64,000 nucleotides of DNA. Source: Chrysoperla carnea. Taxonomy: Eukaryota > Arthropoda > Insecta > Neuroptera > Chrysopidae. The stretch covers positions 8,182,001 to 8,246,000 of the forward strand of contig NC_058342.1 in the NCBI RefSeq assembly GCF_905475395.1. The letters are read 5' to 3'. Position 1 is the first letter of the stretch. Each line of letters opens with the position of its first letter. The translations under genes were made by a program, and so were the position numbers. The notes below the pieces were generated by a model, which did no database searches, was not told the DNA's origin, and saw only the letters and a list, made by a program, of their open reading frames with translations. This document shows, in pieces, positions 43,420-56,100 of this stretch.

Positions 43420-44312
43420 ACTAATTAGCTGGTTATCATGAGTTAAATAACTTCATGAAAATTAGCCATTAAAAGACACAGCGTTAGGGGATATTATTTA
43501 TTAATTCCTACAAATTGGACAACAAATGCAGCGATGGAGATATTTTGGACTAAAACGGTTAAGATTTTTGAGAAAATTCGAACTAAATATATTTTTACCT
43601 CGGTAATTTTTTTTTACAATATTAGAGTTCGGTATCGTTTTACAGTCACTACTATGCGTTATTTTAAAAAGAAAAATAATACAAACAGAATCTGCGAAAC
43701 AAAATTGTTGATGAGGCACTATTCTGAATGGTAAAATTATTAATGAAAAATTTATCTTTGTTAAAGTATATATTAAATACTTGAGGTTTTAGATCTAAGT
43801 TATTAATTTAATTGGTTTCAGATAAGAGAGGTGGGTAAATAAAGTTTTTACTTTATAAACTTTTGTCTTGATAACCATGTTTTTTTATTTAATTTTACTA
43901 TACTGTAGTCCAACCAGCAATATGACGTGAAATTGGGATACCATGTTAAACTGATCAGGAATTCATCCATGGGAATTTGAATTAAACACACATTTTATCT
44001 AATTATAATATTAGATTGAATGGAAAGAGATTTTTAAAGAGATTTTCATATTTCCAGGCGATACTGAAATAATTCGGTGAATTTCTTTATTTGCAAAAAT
44101 TTGGAATGGCGCAGAATTCACCAAAACGGGTAAATTGGATTCGATTGTCATAAATAGCACTATCTATGTGCTGAATGAAAAAACTCGAGGCATTATTACT
44201 TACAAGTTGATTATACAAAAAACGGCGCCATTTGTAGGTATGTATGCGTGTAAAGTAGTTTCAGTGTAGTAAGTGACATCTGAGATAATATAGTTGTTAG
44301 TAAACTATAAAA
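43420..44312. other. AT-rich interval, probably including the 5' untranslated part of hAT-1
   Basis: No gene is recognised. The last ~250 bases (44050-44312) are less AT-rich and lead directly into the BED exon, so they may be hAT-1 leader. I cannot identify the hAT-1 terminal inverted repeat. Confidence 0.4.
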
Positions 44313-44489
44313 ATGTCTTCAAACCATAAAACACCTAAAAGCGGCTGGCGAAAGTATTTTATAACGACGAAGGATAATACCACAGCAATATGCATGGACA
44401 GTTCCAAAGAATTAAAAACTTGTAATAATACTACAAACTTAAAACAGCACAAAGAACGAAAACATCCCACTGTCTTACGGGTAACATGA
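44313..44489 (+). pseudogene. hAT-1 transposase, BED zinc-finger exon
   Basis: A 58-residue frame starts at ATG 44313. It has the BED pattern: KSGWRKYF (aromatic pair), then a central cysteine (AICMDSS) and NLKQHKERKHP with the terminal His pair. The expected second cysteine of the CX2C pair is replaced by serine (CMDS). CGGGTAACA near 44479 is a plausible splice donor, so this is the N-terminal DNA-binding exon of the hAT gene whose catalytic part starts at 48657. The family is hAT, with a ZBED-like transposase. Confidence 0.65.
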
Positions 44490-46048
44490 ATTACTTTATG
44501 TTATAATAATTATAGCAACATCAACTATTATTTTTGTTTGAAAAGGCACAAATATCAATGTAACTAGTTTTGTTCACAGACCTATAAGTGCTTTTTGTGA
44601 ATTGCTTGATAAATAGGTAACACAAGTCTGTAGCCGATTGATGTGAGGTTATAGCTGGTATGTTTTTATGTTTTAAGAATTTTCCTTTTCCCAACCGACG
44701 AACACTTATAGTGTAAATCTTTTTTTTTTTTTTGTACAATAGGAAATTTAAACTATGCGCCACCAGAATAAGTCTAAAGTTTATCGTTAGAGGTTTTAAT
44801 TTAGAAAAGGATACAATCTATTTCTTACTCACTTTTTTCATTCATAATGAGAACACACATTTTTCAAAAATTTATTGGGATTGATAACGTCCTAGAGTAT
44901 CAATCAACCGATCACGATTATAAAATTAAAAATTCATTGTGAATTCTTGTTTTCAAGGTGTGGTCACAACACAATTTCTTCAGTACGTTTTTTTAATTTA
45001 TAATTTTGGTAATAAATGATCGGTGCATATTTAAAATTCCTGAAAGGTATCGTTGTTAACCTTTATTTTTTTTTTATTTCATTCATTATTTCGATAAACT
45101 ATTTATTTAGGGGATTATTATAACACAATTTAAAACCTTACGTTAATTATTTGGAGAATTGTTTATTTTTTAAATTTGTTAAAATATAATTTCTACCTCA
45201 AGTAGTAGTCCGTCCCATACACTTTTTTGTATGTGTGAATACGTTTTTGTATTTTAAACAATTATGTTAAGCATTACTTTTTGTGTTCTTAATCTGTATC
45301 TCGATTTTATAATATTTCGAGATATTCGTTTTTATTTTTTTGGCATTTTGCATTTTGTATTAATCACTTCGTTTCATGATATGATACCATTTTGTTTGTT
45401 TGTTTGTTTTTTTTTATTCTTTTTTTATTTTTTTATTATTATGAAATACTATATTATAATATACATATGTCACTTTTTTTTAATTAATGTTTGGATAATT
45501 TATTGCATTATTAACTTTTAAGAATTGTATATACTTGTTACACAACACGCATTAGTTCAATGTTGTTTTCTAGTTTCAAACTAACTAAAAATAAAATCTT
45601 GCTTTTTGAGTTACTATCTTTTTGATAGTTATTTATATTTTTAAATAATAGTAATGTTCTTCTAAACTTTGTCACTAATAATTTTTTGGAATTTTTCAAG
45701 ATTATTTCCATTTTTTTAAAACCTATATTTTATTTCAAACGTCGTGTCACTTTTGATTTGTGTAATAATTCAGTTGACAGTCATAACAGACGTATACCAC
45801 TAAAGTAGCTCGGCCATTTTTAAGAGAATACATTTGTCTAAGAGAATTATTAAAGGTTTGTTTTAAAATCAATACAAAAGGAGTTTTGAACATGAGCCAA
45901 TCTGCTGGTTAAATTTTTATAACACATATATTTTGTGGAAAATATATCTATATTTTTGGGCCCTGGACGGCGTTATCCTTAAAAACGTGGTTTTTAACAC
46001 ATTAAGTCAATCAAAAATTAGTATTATTAAGTAATTATATTTTTATAA
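44490..46048. other. First part of the presumed hAT-1 intron
   Basis: AT-rich, with long T runs and no coding segment I trust. It separates the BED exon from the small LTR element. Confidence 0.4.
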
Positions 46049-46523
46049 TGTTAAATAGTAACATGGTTTGATTTATTTCGCTTGTCAGCAAAAATTAATA
46101 TTTAATATTTAAAATTTACGTCACAATATTTTATATTTTGACCTAAATGTTCTATATTTAAAGGCAAGCTAAATATTCAAAATTCATACAGTGATTAGAA
46201 TTACAACTTAAACGTAAACTTCAACATACAGTAATTATACAAACTTAAACAACATCTATACAGTGATTATACAACTTAGAGTTTAAACGTTAACAACACC
46301 ATACAGTAATTATACAAGCTTTAACAACATCTATACAGTGATTATTACAACCTAAAGTTTAACTAATAACGTAAACCATAAGTCAACAATAAAGTGATAT
46401 TTTCAAAAATTAAAAAAGTCGTATTCATCTATAAAGGATTCATAAGGTCTCTCCTTTCAAAAGATAAAGACCTTTGGTGGCAGCATCTTCCCTGGACCCC
46501 CTACACAAGGTAGTTACATAACA
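46049..46523 (+). repeat. 5' LTR of the small LTR element
   Basis: The LTR contains repeated CATACAGT(A/G)ATTA...ACAACTTAA-like units near 46185-46350 (three to four copies, ~60-70 bases apart). It ends TTACATAACA, followed by TTAG and the primer-binding site. Its last 90 bases recur at 39301 and 47730. Confidence 0.65.
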
Positions 46524-46803
46524 TTAGTGGCAGCGGTGGGATATCAACACGGTTGGAGAATTGACAGGAGATCAATTTAGACTTCAAACTTGTGAAATCA
46601 CTTTTGTGATTTGGTTGAATAGCGAATTCAATAAGGTTAGTAAAATTTTCACTTTAATTTGAAGTTCTCTTTCCTGCAAACTACTCTTATCTCTATAACA
46701 AATTTTGCAAATTGAAATTATCCCATTTTTATACCATAAAAAGTTGTATAGTTCTGTATCATTTTCCTATCTTCTCTTTTACTTAACTTTTTTTTTTTAA
46801 AAC

Positions 46804-47400
46804 ATGCTTTGTAACTTTTTGGACACGACGTACCCTTACACTTGTGTAGTGCTACCCTCAGACAAGACAAACTTACAAAGACAAACGTATAAAACTAAAC
46901 GGCCTCCTAATAACGCGACACGAAAAAATGTTCTTAGCACAGAACGACTCCCCAATAACGCAATTCAAAGAAAAAACCACCCCCTATATGTTCTTCATAC
47001 AGAACGACTCGTTAATAACGCGATACAAGCAAATAATCCCCTAAGTGTTCTTCTCACAGAACGGCCCCCTAATTGCGCGATAAAAGCAAATAACCCCCTA
47101 TATGTTCTTCGTACAGAACGACTTCCCTGTATCGCGAATTATAATAAACGCCCTTCGATAAACACCCCATACTCGATCGATGAAATCAAATTTCCAGCGA
47201 ATTTAACAAATACTTCTCTCAATACGACGCACCTTGTTAATATTCCTCAAAGCATGGACATTCTTAAAGCTACTAAATCTAAACATAAAACACTTTTCCC
47301 TAAACGAAAAAAAAAATTTAAAAGCCCTTTTCAAATCGCGGCTCCAAACTTTAAAAAAAAAAATTACTCTAATTTTTCTATCTATTTTACTCTACCATAA
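46804..47400 (+). CDS. ORF with a ~19-residue internal repeat in the small LTR element
   Basis: ATG 46804 opens a 198-residue frame. Its centre consists of about four repeats of a TERLPNNAIQANNPLYVL-like unit; the DNA unit is 57-60 bases, with the ACAGAACG landmark at 46939, 46999, 47056 and 47113. The C-terminal part is lysine/phenylalanine-rich and probably basic. It occupies the gag position but shows no capsid or zinc-knuckle motif. I do not know its function. The repeat keeps its frame across copies that have diverged at the DNA level, which hints at coding constraint, though the sample is small. Confidence 0.45.
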   Translation: MLCNFLDTTYPYTCVVLPSDKTNLQRQTYKTKRPPNNATRKNVLSTERLPNNAIQRKNHPLYVLHTERLVNNAIQANNPLSVLLTERPPNCAIKANNPLYVLRTERLPCIANYNKRPSINTPYSIDEIKFPANLTNTSLNTTHLVNIPQSMDILKATKSKHKTLFPKRKKKFKSPFQIAAPNFKKKNYSNFSIYFTLP

Positions 47401-47798
47401 TATCTCGACATTTTTACATTACTTTTTCTCTCAAAACGAATTTTCATCATACATTATCCTATTTTAAAACCCAAATTCCAATTCCCAAACGAGAACATTA
47501 AATTATGCAGAAGGTTTTACTGGATTTGGATATGGCTAACCAAATTCCTGAAGGAAACTGTGAAGTATAATTGTTCTCGGAACCATCAAATGGACAACCC
47601 AGAAACTTGTCGAAGTTGGAAGTGGATATTAAGCCATTGGTCACTGGAATCACAATTTATAATGGAAACAACGTATACACTTTACACCCCCCCCCCCGTT
47701 CCATTATATCTTATCTTAGATTTGTCTCTCCTTTCAAAACATAAACACCTTTCGTGGCAGCATCAATTGGACCCCCTACACAAGGCAGTTACATAACA

Positions 47799-48656
47799 AT
47801 ATTATGTGCGTTTGAAAATTTTTCATTGTGTTATACTCTTTTTTGAATTTTGCATTTTCTCTTCCTTTATACTTTCCTACAACTGCGAATGCGCTAAGCT
47901 AAAAGGTCTACGTACCTCAATTTCTTCAATTAATGCGCCCACATACATTTCATTAGTAATCATTGTTCCCAGTTCGTATGTTTTCTTTTTTTTTTTTTGG
48001 ACAATAAAATAATCACAATTTGTGGTGATTTTCCTTTTGGATTCTTCCTAAATAATTTCTTTTATTTTAGATTCCGCAACTGATACTAAAATTATTCCAC
48101 ACTTACAATCTTTTGTATGTCAATTGATTGCGATATTGCACCACTCTAGCTTTTTATTCAAATTTCTTTTGATAACTTTAACATAGTTGATAATAATAGA
48201 AATTAATTTTAATAACTCATGCTATAAACATGAGTTCATGATGAAAAAAAATAACTTTCCTTTTTTCCTATTATCAATTCATACTAAATCCTTCATAATA
48301 GCCGATATTAATCGCTTCTGAATACGAATTTATAGAAAAGTAACTCAAATGTAAGCAAACAAATATCTAAGTTGACATTTTAGTAATATATTTTTTTTGT
48401 TTTATTTTCGCCAATTGAGACAAGCAAAATAATCTAAGCCTATACAGCCATGGCTTATATTATTTATAAGTTTTTAAAAAAAAAGTTACGAAAAATTTTG
48501 TTTGTGTATATTGTTGTGGCTATAAAAATATCATAAAGACAAACTTGACTTGTTGACGTTTCTTTTAGTGTTGTCAGAAAATCCAGAAACACAAAATAGG
48601 TTTGCGGAAATCAATTTCTGTTTTTGTGAAATTACCTGTTTTTTTTTATTGTCGTA
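47799..48656. other. Rest of the presumed hAT-1 intron
   Basis: No recognised gene on the plus strand. It ends in a pyrimidine-rich stretch and TTGTCGTAG at 48648-48656, a good splice acceptor for the hAT-1 core exon. A minus-strand open stretch at 47877-47985 is mentioned under findings. Confidence 0.4.
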
Positions 48657-49983
48657 GAACTTATGTGAAGATAATATTCAAGATATCAGCTTATCTGAAA
48701 ATAAAGATGTACCGATCCAATCTCCAGCAACAGAAATTTATAGTGGACCTTCAACTCAAAGTATGCCAGAACAAGTATTGGATCTTCTTTTGCGAAATTT
48801 TGTCATATGGCTCCGATGGAAATAAAATAACAAAATAACTCAAAACATAGCAGAAATGGTATGTCTGGACAGTCTACTCTTTAGTATAGTAGAAGGGTCA
48901 GATTTCAAGAAATTAATGAAGACTGTAGCTGCTTTGTACAAGGTTCCATGCCGTAAAAACTATAACAGACCTCATAGATACTAAATATGAAGAATAAAAA
49001 ACCTTTGTCATAAAAAAAATTACGATTAGTTAAAAACATTTCCTTTACAATCGATGAATGGAAATATTTGAAGTTACGGAGTTTTTTGGACCTAACAGTA
49101 CATTTCATAGAAAATTTTGAAATGAAGTCAATTAACATTGCATGTGAACCACTTCACCATAAACATACAGGAGAGTGTTTGTAAGAAATGATTATTAAGA
49201 TTTGTGATGTTTGGGGTTTGTCCAAAAAATAAATAAATTTGTAGTATAACTACTGACAATGGCAGTAACATCGTTAAAGCGGCTGAGATCACTTTTGATC
49301 GAGCTAAGCATGTTCGGTGTTTAACTCATACCCGTAATTTAGTGGTAGACAATTCAGTAAATATATTAGAAATTAAGAGTTTCTTGGATAAGGTCCAAAA
49401 ATAGTAACTTGGTTCCACTAAGTGGTGCTGGCGCTGAGGAATCAAGACAAACACAAACCCTTCAAAATGTTGCCGAGGGAAAATTAAAACATCTCATAGG
49501 GGGCGTCTCAACAAGGTGGAACTCGCAACTACAATGATTGAACGTTTCGTGATAATGAGCAGCAACATAGGATCTGTTTTGATAAAGCACTCAAATGCGC
49601 CCCAAATGCGCCCCAAATGCTTCAGGCAAATGAAATTGTCGTGCTCAAGGAAATTGAAAATTTTTTTAAATCTTTTCATAGCGTCACTGAAAAAATGAGT
49701 GCGGAAAAAGACGTGATTTCCAGCAAAGCTATACCGATTAGCAAATGTTTGAGAGCTGCGTTAGACACAGTTACACCAACAAGTGATGTGACAAAACAAC
49801 TGAAACATTCCTTGCAATCGGAATTTAATAAAAGATTCGAAAACATCCTAAAAGTGCACCTTTTTTCTGTTGAAACGTATTTGAATCCTAGATTCAAAAA
49901 ATACATTTAGATGATGACGCTTTATTCTTATCGATAAATTATATCAAGACATGTTTAAACTGTATTACTAAAAATGATAATTT
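48657..49983 (+). pseudogene. hAT-1 transposase, catalytic core, decayed
   Basis: From the splice acceptor the frame reads an acidic linker and then typical hAT (ZBED-like) blocks across several frames: NIAEMVCLDSLLFSIVEGS near 48845, TIDEWKYLKLRSFLDLTVHF near 49050, TITDNGSNIVKAAEITF near 49250 (with the second catalytic aspartate), and VRCLTHTRNLVVDNSV near 49315 (the CX2H block). LKEIENFFKSFHSVTEKMS near 49645 and VETYLNPRFKK near 49875 belong to the C-terminal half. The stretch contains multiple stops and frame changes, plus a 9-bp GCCCCAAAT duplication at 49599-49618. BEL-2 interrupts it at 49989, and the dimerisation end lies at 57975-58328. Confidence 0.85.
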
Positions 49984-49988
49984 GGGAG

Positions 49989-50806
49989 TGTTAGAGCCAT
50001 TTCACAAAGTTAGTACTTTTACTTTTTTCTTTAGTGATTTTAATTAATACTGAGTTGGTACTAACTGACTTTACCAAGAGTCCACCAATCACAGTCGGCT
50101 TTGTGCTGTATAAGTTGTTTACTTATTTTCAAATTGGCCGGCTTCGGAACCGGCCAAGTGAGTTCATAACTTTTTAGTTTTTTATATTTATTATTAATTC
50201 GTTTCTCGATCTGAATGGATCTTTTTCTTTCGGTTGATTTAATTAATCAATCTAAAATATAATTAAAACGTTGTCGAGTCAGTGATTCTGTTTTCATCTT
50301 CAAAAGTTTCAATTTTTCAACTTTTTTCAATGTTGAAGCGCATGGCCTTCAACATTTTACTTTCTATTTAACAATGTGTTAAAGTTTAATTTCTAATCGA
50401 TTTTTATCTTGATAATCAAGTTTAATTTTGAATTCATATTGATAATTACAAGTGTACCATATGTGATTTAGTGTAGTGAACTTAACATTTTCTACTTTTC
50501 GCCATTGAGGTGATTTAACGCATATTGCAATTTTCATCAATTAAAAGTCAATAACCAACAGTAGCAAAAGCGTGAACAAATTCAACGTAAAGGTTTGATA
50601 AATTATCCTAAATTCCTTTCTCCTGAATTTATCCTGTCAAACCTTTAAATATCAACTATTTATTCTAACTAGTGTCAACCTGGATAAAAAACTGGTGAGT
50701 ACATATATTTTTTTTCATACAGTCCGTTAATCTCAAAGGTTCTTAAAACTCGCTTATTGTTGGGAAATAATTTAGTTTTCTTAAACCAGCGACCATCGCC
50801 CCAACA
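49989..50806 (+). repeat. BEL-2 5' LTR
   Basis: It starts TGTTAGAGCC and ends CGCCCCAACA; direct repeat of 57155-57974. It holds a palindromic TTGGCCGGCTTCGGAACCGGCCAA-like segment near 50135-50157 and several AATTAATCAA-type motifs. Confidence 0.95.
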
Positions 50807-51676
50807 TTTTTGGTCACTTCAAGCCAAATATACGTTTTTTCATTCAATTCAAATAATCACGTGTTTTTTCGTGTTTTTGTTCTTGACAAACAATTACGTA
50901 ATAGTTCATGCTTCTTTGAAAAACAATATTCGACGTCATTTTGATATTCATGATTTGACTAATAATAAAAAACTACTCTTTTCATAAAATAGATGTCACT
51001 ATTGACTATTTTTTTGTTCAAATCACAAATCATAATATTTACATTGTATTTTTCAATTGTCAAAATTTATTAAATGACATTTCAAAAATAAATGTAAATA
51101 ATTTATTTTTTTTTTACTTTAATTGTTAATTTCAATTTTTCTGAAAAAATTTAAAATTCTTTTAATTAAATCGCATTTGATTAAAATTTCGTATTAATTC
51201 AATATTATTTAATACTCAATTGATTTAATTAGTTTCAATTTCTTATTGGGAAAATTCGTAAACGTATGGTTATTGACTTTGATTGCATTTTTTTTAAATT
51301 AATTAATTTCATACTTTTATTTCAATTCACTTGTATTCTAAAAAGTTTAAATTGTTTATTCTTGGGTATCAAATAAATTCATTATTCATTCATTGATTTT
51401 CATTCAGTCTCAAGTATTCGAGGTTTTCAAAACAAATTTCAATTCATATATAATACTGAGTGTCCGGGTAACTCTGCGGATTTGCTCTAATTTATTAAAA
51501 ATTTTCTTTTGATTTTAAACAAATTTAAGTTCAGTGGTTCTGTAATTCGATTGAAATCATCAACGTATCGCTCATCAATAATATTTTAATTATTTAAAGT
51601 CATTGGATTGTTTTATCAATCCTTCATCAATTAATATTATTCCTTTTTTCAATTTTATTTGCATTTTCAGTCAAGT
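50807..51676 (+). other. BEL-2 leader with primer-binding site
   Basis: TTTTTGGTCACTTCAAGCC directly follows the LTR; its TGG start is the likely primer-binding site (50811). About 850 bases of AT-rich leader without coding potential follow, up to the gag start codon. Confidence 0.7.
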
Positions 51677-53130
51677 ATGGCACAAGTTATTGACAGCTTA
51701 CTCCAATATGGAGAAACCATGGAAGCAGTGAAGGAAAACCTAGTCCTTCATCGTGAAAATGCCTTTGCGCAAGTAAACGCAATTTATGACACTGTAAGAG
51801 GTCTTACACAAGCCGATTTCTTACAGTGTGAATTATTATATAAAAAACTGCCATCCTTCATTGAAAATCATAAAATAATTCAAAGTGATATTTTGAAATT
51901 TAATTCTGCTGTAGAAGCAGAATGTAGAAAAACGTAAGCGAATCGAAACAGTTTCAGCTCAAATAGCTTACGATCAGTTGACATTTTCAATCGAGCTGCA
52001 TTACCACAAATTGAAGGCGTTAATGCCAGACAAAGTTTTGATTCAACTTCGGTTGATTCAATCAAACCTCTTCAACAGGATAACAGTTTAGCTCGTATTA
52101 ATTTACCCCAATTCAATGGCGATATAGATTCCTGGTTGGAATTTATTTCCATATTTGACAGCCTTGTCCATTCAAAACATATGGACAATATTTGCAAATT
52201 TCGATACCTTAAAACCTCGTACCTCGTTGAAAGGGGATGCGGCAGCTGTGATTTCTGGGTTTGCCTTTACTAGCGAAAACTATCCATTAGCATACGAAGC
52301 ATTACGTTTTCGCTACAACAACAAAAGGCGCATAGCCAGTTTTTATTTACAAAAAATTTTAGAGTTCAAGACAACCCATTTGTCTAATTTAAATAATTTA
52401 AATTCATTTCTCACCACTCATGAAACTGCAGTAAAATCTATTCGCTCTATGGATTTACCAGATTTAATTGATTTCATTTTTTTCAACTTAACACTAAATA
52501 ATCTGGACACTAATATGCGCCGTGAATTTGAATTACGTCATTCAGACGATTCCGTCATACACGGATTTAATCACGTTTGTTACTAATCAGCTTCGCTCAT
52601 TAGAGTTGCAATTACCCACTACTCGCACCAGTAGCTCAACGTTTCCAAGAACAAATAAACCCAAATCATTTTTAGTAAACACCGCTCACAACACGAATAA
52701 AATTTCTTCATTTAAACAAAACTCTCAGATTTCAAAATGTATTCGCTGCAGAGGCCCTCATAATCTCGCAGCTTGTCCTTCATTTTTAAAAATGGAATTA
52801 TCGAATAAATATCAATATTTAAAATCACTTACTCGTTGCTTCAATTGTTTAGGTTCTCATCTCCGAAGCCAATGTGCTTCTAAAAATGTATGTCGCAAGT
52901 GTGATTCTAATCAACATCACACTACCCTTCATCCTGGGTTTCAATCACCGGTCACGTCGGCAACCAAAGCCACCGTTTCGGACTTGAATGCGTCTCCCTC
53001 AAACTCAATCACTCAACCCCCTCACAGCACCGGTAACGACATCCCGGCGCTGTCATGTACTTCATATGCCCAAAACCCACAAGGGGTCTTACTGGGCACA
53101 GCTCAAATTTTAATTAATACCCCCAGTGGT
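51677..53130 (+). pseudogene. BEL-2 gag
   Basis: ATG 51677 (MAQVIDSLLQYGETMEAVKE) begins gag, with a stop at 51935-51937. The protein continues in shifted frames (LARINLPQFNGDIDSWLEFI near 52090, the Pao gag domain). Another shift near 52205-52225 coincides with a 7-bp tandem repeat (TACCTCG-like), and another lies near 52555. Nucleocapsid-like cysteine clusters are CIRCRGPHNLAAC near 52740, CFNCLGSHLRSQC near 52840 and CRKCDSNQHHTTLH near 52890. Gag would package the element RNA. At least three frame breaks disable it. Confidence 0.88.
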
Positions 53131-56100
53131 AATTATTTTTCTGTTCGGGCACTTGTGGACCCTGGCTCCCAAGTGTCAATTATTTCATTATCATGTTGTC
53201 GTGCTCTGGGTTTACCTATTAAACCCACTTCAACTCAAATTTCTGGTATTGGCGCCACCGAAACCTCTTGTCATGGTACGGTTTCGTGTATTTTAAAGTC
53301 AAAATATTCTGACATAAAAGTCTCTACAACTGCATATGTCATGTCTACTATTTCGTTAAATTTACCTTCAGTTGAATTGTCTCAAGAAGTCATCAGTCGC
53401 TTCACGTCACTCAAATTGGCAGATAGCCAATTTTATAAATCATCCCCCGTGGATTTCTTAATAGGGGCAGATTTGTTCCCCTCTATATTGTCATGTACGG
53501 ATTCTCAAACTATTCAGGGATTCCCTTCCGCCATAAACAGTATTTTTGGGTGGTTAATTATCGGTCCTGTTGAGGGCAACCCCCCTACTCGACCCATTTC
53601 ACTTCTGAGCACTGCTCAAATAAGTGATCACTTACAAAATTTTTGGGAAACTGAAGAAGTTTCGGTTTCCATCCCCTCAAATCCTTCAGATATTTTGGCG
53701 GAACGCCATTTTAAAGACACGCATTCGCGTGACTCAACGGGTCGATACATTGTCGCTCTTCCGTTTCGTCCGGGCAGCCTCCCTGCCCTTTTCAACAAGG
53801 AGCGTTCACTCGCTTCCTTTATTAATTTGGAAAAAAGATTGTCTAAATTTCCAGAAAAATACAAGGCGTATACCGAATTCATGGATGAATACATTTCATT
53901 ATGTCACATGTCAAAGGCAACTAACTCATCAGGTTATATAATTCCCCATCATTGTGTCACTAAGGACACTAGTACATCCACCAAATTACGTGTTGTTTTT
54001 AACGCCTCGGACCCAGGTTATAACAAAATTTCTTTAAATTCATTATTGTTGGCCGGTCCCAAATTACAAAACGATATCTCGGATATCCTTTACTCCTTCC
54101 GTTTTAACGCAATAGCCTTGTGTTCTGATATACGTCAAATGTATCGACAAATTTTGGTACGTCCAGAAGATCGCATTTATCAGCATATATTTTACCGACC
54201 ATCCACTGAATCCGACGTCGTTGAATTTGAACTAAATACCGTAACATACGGCTTAGTTCCTTCCGCTTTTCTTGCTTCCGCTTCTCTTTGCGCTTAGGCA
54301 CAAAGGTGCCTAAAACAATTAGTGATCGACGAAGGCAATCATTATCCTTTGGCTTCTCAAGCCCTTTTGCACAACACTTACGTGGATGATATCATTACTG
54401 GTGCTTCGTCTCCTGAACAAGCCAAAACTTTAATGACACAATTACAAACTTTAATGAGTAGGGGAGGTTTTGAGTTGCGAAAATGGACTAGCAACGATCC
54501 TTCCATATTAGCTGATCTCCCTGTAGATCACATCGAGACGCCATTTCTGTTCGAAACGGAGACTGTGTTCAAAATACTTGGGCTGCTGTGGGACCCAAAC
54601 ACAGATAGTTTTCTATTTCAATTTAAAGCATTCGAAAACGTTTTGACAAAACGCACTTTGCTTTCACATGTGGCAGGAGTGTATGATCCTTTGGGTTTTT
54701 TAGCACCTATTACTTTTAGCTTGAAGTGTATTCTGCAAAAGTTATGGTTAGATCACTCAGGGTGGGACGACCCTGTACCTCCACATATTCGTCAAATTTG
54801 GGACCTCCATCAACAAAACATGTATCTCGTAGCTCAAATTCGCATTCCCCGTTTCATTGCTCCAGCAGAAAGTAGGTCGGTATGGTTGGCCGGTTTCTCT
54901 GACGCGAGTCAGCTTGGATACGCAGCTGTGCTTTATCTCTGTTGTGATAACGGATATTCAATAACATCAAATTTATTTGCTGCTAAAACTAAGGTGGCTC
55001 CATTAAAAACCCTGAGCATACCGCGCCTGGAACTCTGCGGAGCACTTCTGCTTAGCAAACTCGTCTCGTCTGTCCGTCAAACTATGCCGAATTTGTTCAA
55101 AATTCCCCCACGTCTATTCACCGATGCTCACATCGTTTTATATTGGCTCAACACTCCTCCACATTTACTCAAAGTTTACGTTGCCAATCGTGTTGTAGCC
55201 ATTCAACAAATTACTCAACAAATGTGCTGGTCTTATATTCACACTTCTGTCAACCCTGCTGATATCGCATCTCGCGGACTGACCCCTGATCAGTTTTGCA
55301 AATCAACTCAACATAACTTGTGGTTTCACGGACCATCGCTAATTTCGGAGCCTCTCAGCCAGTGGCCCCCTCCTTTTACGGATACAATTTCCAATATTGC
55401 TGAGCTGCCCGAAATTAAACCCTTGGCTCTCGCAGCCAATTTAATTACTCCGAATCAAATGTTAGAATTATTTTCTCGCTTTTCGTCATGGACGCGTTTG
55501 ATCCGAGTAGTCGCATGGATGCTTCGTTTCATCAAACAGTGTAAAGCACGCCTACAGCATCTAGAACCCATTTCTGGTCCGTTGTCCGTCACTGAATTAG
55601 ATTTTGCGAAAATCAAAATCATTCATATAACTCAAAAATATTATTATTCCTCCGAAATTCGTTTGTTATCCGCTCATAAATCTCTAAAAGGCAGTCTCAG
55701 CTCGCTCAGTCCGTTTTTAGATTCCTCTTCCATAATTGGAGTGGGTGGTCGCCTCAACCACTCCCCACTCTCTTCAGCTTCCAAGCTCCCCATTTTGTTG
55801 CCCAAAGTGGCGCACATCTCACAATTGATATGTGTTCATGCTCATTTGTGTTCTCTTCATTCTGGGCCCAGAGCAGTCCAAGCTTCTGTTCAAGCTATTT
55901 ATTGGATTCCCGGGCTTCGTGGTCTCGTTCGGAAAGTGATCCGTAACTGTCCCACATGCTACAGATTTCGTGCTGTGCCCTTCACGCCTCAAATGGCAGC
56001 TTTACCCGAATCTCGAGTCACCCCCTCGAAACCATTTTTTCATACCGGAGTCGACTTCGCTGGTCCATTCATTGTTAAATCCGGCAACCCACGTAAACTT

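Larger units (their letters stand above)
46049..47798 (+). mobile_element. Small LTR retroelement without pol (about 1.75 kb)
   Basis: The 5' LTR is 46049-46523 (TGTTAAATAG ... TTACATAACA). TGGCAGCGGTGGGAT at 46528 is the primer-binding-site candidate. A leader, an ORF with internal repeats, and a partial 3' LTR end (about 47730-47798, GTCTCTCCTTTCAAAA ... TTACATAACA) follow. No reverse transcriptase or integrase is present. The upstream part of the 3' LTR does not match the 5' LTR, so this is either a deletion derivative or a non-autonomous element. A clear target duplication is not visible. Confidence 0.6.

Noticed and set aside
43501..43734. Opposing ORFs on both strands near 43.5-43.7 kb
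   Set aside because: Both are short and lysine/phenylalanine-rich from base composition, with no recognised domain.
45264..45521. 85-residue hydrophobic ORF as a membrane protein
   Set aside because: Phenylalanine/isoleucine richness follows from T-rich DNA. No start context, splice signal or conserved motif supports it.
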